A DNA stretch of 64,000 bases from Apricaphanius iberus (Eukaryota; Chordata; Actinopteri; Cyprinodontiformes; Aphaniidae). The notes under the pieces are model-generated. The model worked only from the letters and a program-made list of their open reading frames with translations. It did not search any database and was not told where the DNA came from. Location: positions 62,001 to 126,000 of the forward strand of contig JAPXFQ010001955.1 of assembly GCA_028564705.1 (NCBI GenBank), given 5' to 3'. Positions within the stretch are counted from its first letter, which is position 1. Each line of letters starts with the position of its first letter. The position numbers and the translations under genes were made by a program. Shown here piece after piece: positions 56,101 to 64,000 of the stretch.

Positions 56101-57410
56101 AATCAATCCCCAGATGTCTAAACAGTTACTCGAACGATGAAAATGATGTAAGTCAGTTCGAGAAATTTAATACAACCCGTTAATGCTTGCATTTATCTGC
56201 TCTTTGGCACCTAACAGGTTACCATCCTTTAACTTAAATTCAAGTAGATCCCTTTGATGCAGACCAAGTGTTTACATGTACTTCACTCCCGTCTTGTTCT
56301 TTGTTATTCCTCCCTTCCCCTCTCCCTTTTACTCCTCATCCTTTCCTCTGTGTGTTTGTGTGTTTTTGTCTGTGTGCCTATGCACAGGTGTGTTTTCATA
56401 TGTGCATATGTAAAGAGTGTGGCTGGAATGTTGACCTGCACACAAAAAGGGCGAAAGACTTTGCAGACATCAAAGAGCAGGTAGCTGACAGGGAGAAGAG
56501 AGGCCAATAATCCAGTTGCATGACAATAGACCCAGATGAACACCTGGACTGCATGGAGTCGTAGCGACGTGAAGAAAACACACATGTGACATGAAGCTCA
56601 ACACATGCTTCCTCAACTTCCTCTATATCTGTCCACCAAACACACACATATACACACACACACACACAATCTCAAGGGCCTTCAAGCACTTACCTTGGTT
56701 GTCATGCATGTCTCCGTAACCTTCATATGCTTCTCTCAGTCTCCCTGATCTCCACATATAGAGCACCTCCTTATCCCTCCACTGACCTCACTTCCGACCA
56801 GCACCCACAGGTGTTAGGGTCTTTGTCCTTGGACATGTGTGAGCAGCCCAGTGTTGTGATGAGCCCTCAGACCCTCACACACCTCTTCTCAGGTAATCTT
56901 GAGGGGGGTTGCGGTGTAAGATAAAGAGGACTTAACACCTCAGAAGTCAAACTATTCAGGATTTCCTTGTAGTCATATGAGGAAAATCTCGTATTAATTT
57001 TTTTAACACAATGCCCTCCATGTTTATTTGCACAACTGGTAGGAAGAGGGAAAACCCTTTAAATAAATTCCTCTTTGCTTGTCCCATGACTGAAAATATT
57101 TCCTGCAGTTCTCTGCAATTTTTTACCTCTCTCATTAAAATCCTCCAATAGCATCAAAATACCAGTTTACTGGAAATAAATTTGAACATACTTGTCGTCT
57201 CATTTCATACACTTTTGTCGTTTTCTGAGCTGTTTTTGTCTTATAAGGCACAAATATGGTCAAACTATGTGCCTGGGGCGCATAAAAAAGTTATACATGG
57301 TATCCTAAGAGGATAAGCAATGGAGTTTATTTTATTACAACATGAAAAAAACATGGATAAATGTCTCAGTTGAATAAATCTGTGTAGCAACCTACCAGTC
57401 AACTCAATTT
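53145..57410. other. Long region without recognised genes or repeats
   Basis: 53560-55400 is GC-richer, purine-rich on the plus strand and clearly different from its AT-rich flanks, with many short frames but no domain. It ends in 'ggtcaataaaaactag' (AATAAA at about 55500). It may be an unclassified retroelement or the internal part of family X. 56330-56680 is TG/CA-rich. A frame at 56268-56510 has a CxxC-like pair but no further support. Confidence 0.35.
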
Positions 57411-57414
57411 GTAG

Positions 57415-57695
57415 GGCTGCATGGTGGCGCAGTGGTTAGCACTGTTGCCTTGCAGAAAGAAGGTTGTGGGTTCATATCCCAGCCCAGGGTCTTTCTGCAT
57501 GGAGTTTGCATGTTCTCCCTGTGCATGCGTGGGTTCCCTCTGGGTACTCCAGCTTCCTCCCACAAATCCAAAAAGGTTAATTGATCACTGTCCAGGGTGT
57601 ACCCAACCTCTTGCCCGTTGACAGCTGGAGATAGGCACCAGCCCCCCCACGACCCATTAAGGATTAAGCGGTTAAGAAGATGGATGGATGGATGT
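57415..57695 (+). mobile_element. tRNA-headed SINE with ATGG tail, nearly full length
   Basis: Head 'tggcgcagtggttagcactg' (A box) and 'gggttcatatcccagc' (B box), a body with 'tctttctgcatggagtttgc' and 'tgggtactccagcttcctcc', a 3' region with 'gttgacagctggagatagg', and a tail of GATGGATGGATGG. The most complete of the four copies; an internal deletion has removed the 'gactgtgggagg' block. RNA polymerase III promoter boxes are visible but altered. Confidence 0.88.
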
Positions 57696-57736
57696 TGTTT
57701 GTAGACATTATTGGTAAGACAATGGTCTTGTATAAT

Positions 57737-58348
57737 CCGTATTCACAAAGACTCTTATCTTAACACTAGGTGTTACTCCTAACTTGCGCTAAAAGGTCTT
57801 AGCTAAGAGCTACTTTCACGTAGGACAAATCCCTAAATGTAAGCTAAAAGTGACATCTCATTGCTATGGCATACATAATTTCCTATGCACGAGTAAATAG
57901 ACGGACAGCAGTGTGATTGGTTTGTCACGTCTATGAATGTGCTGAAAAACGCATTTATCCGGTAACGTGTGGATGGACTTTTTTTTTTTTCAACGAGCGG
58001 ACGAAAATCTTTGTTTTAAAAAAAAACAGGCTACATGTGGACATGGCCTTAGTCGCTATTGTTTTTTCAATTCAGAATCATCCAGAGTTTCCAACACATT
58101 GCGTCTGGCTTGAGCCATTTTGGGAGTCTTTGTGAATAGGTCTTAGGGAGTTAGGAGTCCTCTTGACTTCTTTTAAGGACTCACAGACTTAGGAGCTACT
58201 TTCAGGCTTAAAAGTGGTTGTGAATTACTTTTATCTTAAGAAACTAGGACTTCTCAATTTAGGAGTGACACGCTCACATTTTTTAGTAGTACTCCTAAAT
58301 TCGCCAGTTAGGACTTACTTTTAGCCCTAAGATTCTTTGTGAATACGG
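57737..58348. mobile_element. TIR MITE (about 610 bp)
   Basis: Ends CCGTATTCACAAAGA and its complement TCTTTGTGAATACGG. The interior is rich in 'taggact' and 'ttaggagt' motifs repeated as sub-terminal arrays, more on the right than the left. No frame. No clear target duplication was seen, so the superfamily is open (Harbinger or hAT). Confidence 0.75.
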
Positions 58349-58399
58349 CCCCAGATCATGTCACTTAATATCAATCACAATAAGCCTAGCAGTGTTTAG

Positions 58400-58545
58400 C
58401 TGTCTAAGCCTAGCCACTTAGCAGGCTATCCTTATGCTGACTGTCGGTAAATGGGGGTTAGCACATTGGATGCCCTCCCCCTACACAACCTTCACCCGCA
58501 GCCCTGCATAGGATAGCCAGTAAAGATAATGGATGGATAGCTTGG
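58400..58545. other. Possible degenerate SINE tail
   Basis: Ends in 'gataatggatggat' after a 'gggggttagcacattgg' head-like segment. Too diverged for a firm call. Confidence 0.3.
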
Positions 58546-58899
58546 TATTTATGTTGGTTGCAAATAAATCTAAAGAAAGCTGTGCAATAAAGATGGTGTT
58601 GGTATTATTGGTGTTTTCTTTGTGGATCATTCACTCTTATTTTGCTTTTGTATGAATTCAAATAAGAACGGAAAAGCGATGCATAAAATTATATATGAGA
58701 TTGATTGATTAATTGATTAGAAAATTATATTTTTCTCTTTGTGTTTACACAATGAATTCAGAACAAAAGTAAAAAAAATGTATATGTGGTACTTGGTTAG
58801 AATTAGGAATCTTTCGGCTTTAAACATTGTAGAGGAATACATTTTAACATGCATGCAGACTAATTTGGAAAATGTTTTGAAGTTTTACTTTTTTATTTT

Positions 58900-59825
58900 T
58901 TGAAGGTTTTAGTGGTTAAATTAGCTTCCATCTTTAACAAACTGAAGAGGTCTAGGGCCAACAAAACCTTTCCTGGAGATGGAAGCACAGGTTATCTGAA
59001 CAATAGCATAAAATTACCTAGGTCAGGAAGGAGACAAATAACCTAATGGTCACTGTGACAAGGCTCCTGCAATGTGGAGAAAGGATAACCTCACAAAAGG
59101 AAATTTTTTTCTGCAGTACTTCACCAGAACTTGTAATGTAGTTGACAGGATATAAAAAGGATGGAAATGGATATGAAAGCTCCCCAAAAATCACCACAAG
59201 GACTCTTAGACTGTGAGAAAGAACATGGTCTGTTCTGATAAAGCAAATATTGAGGACTTCTTGGTCTGAATGCTAAATTTTATACACGCCTTACACACAA
59301 CTTACCATCTGGTTAATATCACTTCTGCGGTGAAGCATGGTGGTTGCAACATCATGCTGTGGAGACATAGCAGGAAATTGGAGACCAGTCAATATAGATG
59401 GAAGGAACATTGTACAGAGACATAGTTGATTATATCTTTCTCTAGAAATACATTACTCTTCCAACAGCACAACAAAACTAACAAAGATAACAATGAAAAT
59501 GACTGCCTTGAGAACAACTCCGAGAATGAGTTTTGAGTAAACCAGACTGGAGGATTATCAGGATCCCCTATTGTAGATGCTTTCTCATCTGTGCAGGGTC
59601 CAAGGGATGGTTCCTATCTTCATTGGTCACTGAACGAAAGGTGGAGTATATCCTGGACGGGACACTGTTTCAACACAGACACATTCAAGACCAACAACCA
59701 TGCACACATCATGCTTTTAAACAAAGGACGTTCCTGCAGGGCAACTACTGCCAGGACGCAATCCCTGATTGAACACCTTTTGAAAAATCTATAAGGCAAA
59801 TAAAAAGTAATTTCAAGGTTTTGAT
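58900..59825 (+). mobile_element. Tc1-like transposon, decayed and interrupted
   Basis: Tc1 transposase-coding landmarks in order: 'ggtcaggaaggagacaaata', 'aatggtcactgtgacaaggctcc', 'gtggagaaaggataacctc', 'tgaagcatggtggttgcaac' and 'tcatgctgtggagacat'; the segment 'aatccctgattgaacacctttt' at 59759-59780 is the catalytic NPIEH-like region. A block of about 220 bp (59545-59758) splits the last two; part of it ('gtggagtatatcctggacggg') resembles the SINE body. No frame survives. Confidence 0.75.
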
Positions 59826-59904
59826 ATTACACTAAAAAAAATTTGAGGCCGTAACTCATGCCAAAAGTTCATTCAACAGAGTTTTGAGAAAAGGAAGTTT
59901 GTTT

Positions 59905-60730
59905 TTTTCTTAACCTTATTTATAGCCTCCTACTCACCCAGTCAAGTTTGGCGCTCCTTGGAGTCCTCTGGAAGGTATTTATATCCAGTCACGATCAGCA
60001 CATACCCATATAAAGGGAGTTAATGGGGCGTGTCAAATGCTGCCTCTAAATAAGGCATTATCTGCCACAAAACTCCTTCATTTAACCTATGTTTTGTTAT
60101 TAATATGTTCCTCTATTCCCCTCTGAGTTAGGGGTTTCTCAAAAGTGCTTGTCTACAGGGGTGTTTTGCAGCTTTGAATCCAAATACAATAACACGCAAT
60201 CTCAATTATGTTGCTGCCGTCCACCATGACAGTTGTAGTCTGAGCAGGGCTTTCCCTCTGTACTTTATGTTGGCAGATGGTTCGTGCTTGTCTGTTTCCA
60301 ATTTGTACAAACAAAGTGAATTGGACTAAGACCATCGAATAGCAAAGAGTAAAAGTCCTTCTCAGACTACAACTGCCATGGGGCACTGCAATGATATCAC
60401 TAAAATGGGAAGTTGTTGTAAGTTGGAACAAAAAGGCTGCAAAAACACCCTGCAGACAAGGAAGCGCTTCCGAGATGCCCTGGGCTCCGTGGGGAATAGT
60501 GGTACCAATTAATAACAAAACATTAGTTAAATTAAGGAGTTTTGTGGAAGATAATGCCTTATTTAGAGGCAGCATTTGACGTGCCCCATTAACTCCCTTT
60601 GTATGGATATACGCTTATCGTGACTGGAAATAAATATCTCCCGGAGGACTCAAAGTGACTCCAAACTTGTCTGAGTGAGTACGCCAACCTAATGCATGCT
60701 ATATATAAGGTTGAGGTAGAAAAAAAAATC
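59905..60730. mobile_element. Large foldback (long inverted repeat) element
   Basis: The left arm (about 59915-60245) and right arm (about 60365-60722) are inverted copies of each other. Pairs include 'caaagggagttaatggggc' (right arm, reverse complement) with 'aaagggagttaatggggc' (left), 'aaatgctgcctctaaataagg' in both, and 'agttgtagtctgag' against 'ctcagactacaact'. The loop is about 120 bp. No transposase. The frame 60153-60575 is an effect of the palindrome. It would fold into a hairpin about 350 bp long if transcribed. Confidence 0.85.
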
Positions 60731-60734
60731 CCCT

Positions 60735-62105
60735 TTGATTTTCTGGAGTAAGACTGTAATATCAAATTAGTAACAAGTTAGGTGCTGCGAATTCTCCCGC
60801 CTGATACACTGTAAGCTAAAAAATTTAAATCAGGTGGTGTGCTGTAAACATTTCCAGGGTTGGTTACATTATATAAATTAACCAATCTGCATGCGTCATA
60901 TTTAAATGTTTGGATTCCATAAACCTGGTAAAGCTGTCCTCTAAGCAAACTTGCAGGTGTTTTGACTGATACCCTCTCAAGGACTTGATAGGAAGCAATA
61001 GATCATGATATAGTGAAGAACGGAGGAGGAGGCTTGGCCTTGCATACTATCATTTAATGATTCAGTGGTGTGGTTTGAGATAGTGTTAAGTTGCTTCATA
61101 ATGCTGAAAAATACCTAAGAAGTATGTTGTGTTGTAAGCATTTCTACATTTTAAGTCGATTGAGATTTTGTGTGATCAAGGACCGGTATACCAATTTGAA
61201 TGAAGATCTTTTTTATTGGGTTTTCATACAGTTACCATGTTCATTACAAGAGATGATCCTATTTATTTTTAATACCATTGAAGAAAGGGGGGAAAAGGCT
61301 GGTCACAACCATCTTATCTCATTGCACGCAAACGAGGAGAGGTCCAATCAGGCTCACCCCTCACACTCACTTCCTGTCTTTCCTGACCGGATGACCCATC
61401 ACCTTAGCAACCCAGTGCCAAACACAACCACTTACTATTCCTGTTCTTCAAAGAAGTATGAAGGCCTCAGGAAACTGGTTTAAGGTTTCCCAGAAGGAAT
61501 CAGTTCATTTACTAATGAGTGCTCATTAGAATCTGCCAAGTCCACCCAGGCTTAAGTGTGATGTGTTTTCTTTAAAATTGATATTTGTCATTCTTAGCAT
61601 CTTTGAAAATGTGTCTGCATTTTTTAAAACATCCAAAACTGTGGATCAGGTTTTCATAGCATTGCCGCAAATTTTATTCCAAAACAGTGAAGTTATAGAA
61701 TTCATGAATGCAACTTAGTGAACAAAGTTGGAAAATATAATATATGACTTAAAAATACTCATGCTGAACTTTGAATAATCATTGAAATACTGTGAATATT
61801 TTTGGTGAATTTAAACTTAACTATTTTCTTTATTTAAAAATAATTCTGATGTAAACTAGAAGACATTTTAGGACAAACCTTGGCTGTCTGTCATCAAGTT
61901 GCTGAACGCAACTCTGAGGCCGAAGCAGATTTTAAAATGTTTACTCAAAGAGGTAGTCTGGTGGATGATGACAGGAACCAGGAACTTTATTAGTTCTGGT
62001 TGGGAAGGCAAAATGTAAGTAGGGCTAAATAAACCATTTTTTGTGACAGAAAAATTGTAAAGTAATATTTTAGACATGAGGTGGGATGCAAATGTTAGTA
62101 AGTGT

Positions 62106-62158
<53 letters not shown>

Positions 62159-63090
62159 CTCACTATGAAATGTATGCAAGCTATACAGTGACCCCCTCAA
62201 AATAACAAGTACATATTTTATGTTTTATCGTATTAACAACAGTAATGACCTGTGAAAAAAGCTTTAACATCATGATGCATGTCTTTTATTCTCGGTGACT
62301 TTTTTTTTTCTTTTCTCCAGGACTTCACTCCCTTAGCTCCTTCAGTCTTTTAGTCACTTGACTTGTTCAAGTCCCTTTTGAACAAACACAGTTCTGGTCT
62401 GTCTGGTTATTCGGAATATTAAATTAATAATTCTTAACTTATTAATTTATTATCCCTTTATATTACTTATTTATGGGGCAACAACTGATTTAAACCGGTA
62501 AATATATATTTTTAGAGTAACTCTATCAAACAGCAGTTTTATAGCTAATTGTTAAAATTTACCAGATACTATTTTTCTGAAGGGTAAGCCCTTTGCAATG
62601 ATTCAAACACACACACTCAAATAAAAGAAACAAAGATTTGATCCAGTCTAACCAATTTAATAACTAACTATCCCACAACAAACAGCAACTTGAAAATTCA
62701 CTCAGTTCTGCTAACTGCTAAACTAAACTAAACAAAGATGGCGCACAAACGGACGTCATAAAGGCCACGTGATGGGGAGCTTCCTAAAAGTACGTACGTC
62801 GAAGCACGCACACATGCATGGAGACAACGTACGTACGCGAACGGGCAAAATGCAGAGCGATGGAGGTTTTATTTATTGGGGAAATTTACCTTGTGGTCTC
62901 TTTGAGACAAAGAGGTTGCGTGGCTCTTATCACTGACCTTGCTTTTGGCTAACTCTGAGCTTTGAAATGAAATGGTTATAGATTGAACAAAGGGACAACA
63001 TTTGGATCGTCTCTCAGAAACTTTTCAATAAGTAGCTCAACAGGATAAAAAGCAACGAGATCAAAGCAAAAAGCACACACAATCAGTCAA
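60735..63090. other. Non-coding sequence
   Basis: AT-rich with a TA microsatellite (62107-62157) and a cluster of ACGT/CGTACG palindromes (62755-62840). No gene. The frame 61091-61483 (130 codons) has no domain I recognise. Confidence 0.45.
62107..62157. repeat. TA microsatellite
   Basis: About 25 uninterrupted TA units. Confidence 0.97.
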
Positions 63091-63094
63091 ACAC

Positions 63095-63424
63095 TGTCAT
63101 GATCCGTCCCTGTCTGTGTTGTTTATTCCTCCTTGTTTCCTCCCAGTCTGTTTTAGTTACTTAGTCCTAGTTTGTGTCACCTGTTGTCTTATTAGTCCTC
63201 CCTGTGTTTTCTGCCTCTGCTCCCAGGTGTTCCACGTTTCCTGATTACCCTCCCCACAGTATATATACCCTTCTGTGTCTGTCTGTCCTCGTCGGGTCGT
63301 TGTCGTCGTTACCTCCCCTAGTTCTCTGTGCTTCTCGTCTGTTTTTGGACAATTAATAAACATGGGCCGTAAGAGCCACAAACGCCGCTCCGCATCTGGG
63401 TCCTCCTTGAGCCGAAACATGACA
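63095..63424 (+). repeat. 5' LTR of second Gypsy-type element
   Basis: Begins TGTCATG and ends CATGACA, a 7-bp perfect inverted terminus. TATA box at 63260-63267 (tatatata), predicted RNA start at 63291, AATAAA at 63355-63360. U3 is pyrimidine-rich. Length 330 bp. Confidence 0.8.
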
Positions 63425-64000
63425 GTACGACCCGACCTGCCACTGGACCCAGCGGAGTATCGCCACACTGACAATGAATGGAGGAGACTGATAGATTGGA
63501 GCGTAAGTCAAGGACTCTATTCAGACTCACCTTTTTGTGGATCGCGGCTGGCTCGCTGTCCGCCCGGTGTTGGGCCCCGCCGTCGTGAGGAGGGCGGCCT
63601 CTCCGCTCCTCGGGCCTCGAGTCATCGCCGCGCTTCTGAGCGTCCTCCTGGGAACGTAGTTGATGTTTCCCCGTCGTTCCTCCTTGCGTCCATTTATGAC
63701 GATTCGGAGGAGGACGATGACGGCTTCCCGGAGTTGTTCTCTGGCTCCCTGGACGACGAGCTGGACTTTTGCAGCGGTGCCCGGGGTGCGCCGCCTTCGC
63801 CGCGGCTTTCTGCTTCCTGGGTTGACCGGTTGATCTCCCTGGCTCCTTCCGCCGATCTACCACCCATCTGTGATCCCTCTGGGACTGGCCCTCTTCCTGC
63901 TTCCCGGCGACGAGGAGGGAGGCGTCGCCGAACTGCTCCATCGGCTCCAGGAGGTTTCTCGCTTCCTTCTCGGAGTTGCAGCGCCTCGGCTCCTCCTGTC
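63362..64000 (+). CDS. Gag-position ORF of second Gypsy-type element, partial
   Basis: 213 codons without a stop, running off the right edge. Two in-frame ATGs are possible: 63362 inside the LTR just after AATAAA, and 63419 at the LTR/primer-site junction (MTVRPDLPLD). The second corresponds to the gag start of the other Gypsy element and is preferred. The product is Arg-, Ser- and Pro-rich with an acidic cluster (YDDSEEDDDG, about residues 119-128 from the first ATG). I recognise no capsid or zinc-knuckle motif in this part; the call rests on position. It is GC-rich, unlike the flanking sequence. Opposite-strand frames at 63157-63941 are shadows. Confidence 0.6.
   Translation, partial: MGRKSHKRRSASGSSLSRNMTVRPDLPLDPAEYRHTDNEWRRLIDWSVSQGLYSDSPFCGSRLARCPPGVGPRRREEGGLSAPRASSHRRASERPPGNVVDVSPSFLLASIYDDSEEDDDGFPELFSGSLDDELDFCSGARGAPPSPRLSASWVDRLISLAPSADLPPICDPSGTGPLPASRRRGGRRRRTAPSAPGGFSLPSRSCSASAPPV
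63427..63436 (+). promoter_or_regulatory. Predicted self-primer binding site
   Basis: ACGACCCGAC, 2 nt after the LTR, is the exact reverse complement of GTCGGGTCGT at 63291-63300 in the LTR. That LTR site lies about 25-30 bp after the TATA box, where transcription should start. This fits Tf1-type self-priming. No tRNA-complementary TGG sequence follows the LTR. Confidence 0.7.

Larger units (their letters stand above)
63095..64000 (+). mobile_element. Second Gypsy-type LTR retrotransposon, 5' end only
   Basis: A complete 5' LTR (63095-63424), a predicted self-primer site (63427-63436) and a reading frame that is open to the window edge. The left flank gives no test of target duplication because the right end lies outside. 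The layout mirrors the element at 12764-17739 (TGTCA...TGACA LTR ends, primer site at the LTR edge, gag ATG at the junction), but the sequences are not alike, so this is a different family. Confidence 0.75.

Noticed and set aside
56268..56510. Possible zinc-finger exon (CKECGWNVDLHT)
   Set aside because: Only one CxxC pair, no partner, and no convincing splice context; TG-rich flank explains the open frame.
57421..57500. tRNA gene
   Set aside because: A and B boxes belong to a SINE head; the clover-leaf is degenerate and the sequence continues into the SINE body and ATGG tail.
59533..59794. Two overlapping 67-79-codon frames
   Set aside because: They lie in a SINE-like block inserted in a dead Tc1-like element.
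60153..60575. 140-codon minus frame
   Set aside because: Runs through the palindromic loop of the foldback element; no domain.
63157..63941. Minus-strand frames at the right edge
   Set aside because: Shadows of the plus-strand gag-position ORF and its LTR; the plus frame fits the LTR, primer and ATG layout.

Overview
The window reads as a repeat-dense, mostly non-genic stretch of a teleost fish chromosome. The element set points to fish: a Rex6 LINE, a Rex3 LINE, many L2-type LINE copies with a shared 3' end, chromodomain Ty3/Gypsy elements of the Tf1/sushi kind, Tc1-like transposons, TIR MITEs and a tRNA-headed SINE with an ATGG tail. There is no operon-like organisation, no tRNA gene and no host protein gene I can defend. 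One possible first coding exon (near 33.7 kb) is listed at low confidence.

Layout. 0-1.4 kb: 5'-truncated, broken Rex6 on the minus strand. 1.4-6.6 kb: AT-rich sequence with a possible old LTR and a possible hAT-like remnant. 6.6-8.7 kb: L2 LINE carrying two nested insertions, a MITE (TTA duplication) and a second LINE (8-bp duplication). 8.8-10.5 kb: SINE and two L2 pieces in an impossible order for one copy. 11.5-18.8 kb: decayed endogenous retrovirus (candidate LTR, leader repeats, integrase C-terminus) split by a complete, young Gypsy element at 12764-17739. 19.7-19.9 kb: 48-bp minisatellite. 22.6-34.4 kb: scattered L2, SINE, MITE, Tc1-like and LINE-tail fragments. 34.5-35.7 kb and 49.6-53.0 kb: two copies of an L2 subfamily whose 3' UTR contains about 380 bp of 28S rRNA. 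38.2-40.5 kb: Tc1-like element split by L2 and a GC-rich block. 43.2-45.0 kb: Rex3 with an open RT frame and an internal deletion. 46.4-48.0 kb: L2 with a nested 1.1-kb TIR element. 57.4-60.7 kb: SINE, MITE, Tc1-like and a large foldback element. 63.1 kb to the right edge: start of a second Gypsy-type element whose reading frame runs off the window.

Two observations stand out. (1) A 28S rRNA D1/D2-region segment sits antisense in the 3' UTR of an L2 LINE and has been copied with it, giving two near-identical copies 15 kb apart. (2) Both Gypsy-type elements lack a tRNA primer site in the usual place and instead carry, 1-2 nt after the 5' LTR, a 10-11 nt sequence complementary to a site inside their own LTR. 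In the second element that site lies about 30 bp downstream of a TATA box, as expected for Tf1-style self-primed reverse transcription.

The genes here do not form a pathway. They are parasites nested in one another, and the nesting gives relative ages: ERV before Gypsy, L2 before MITE or second LINE, family-X repeat before rRNA-bearing L2.
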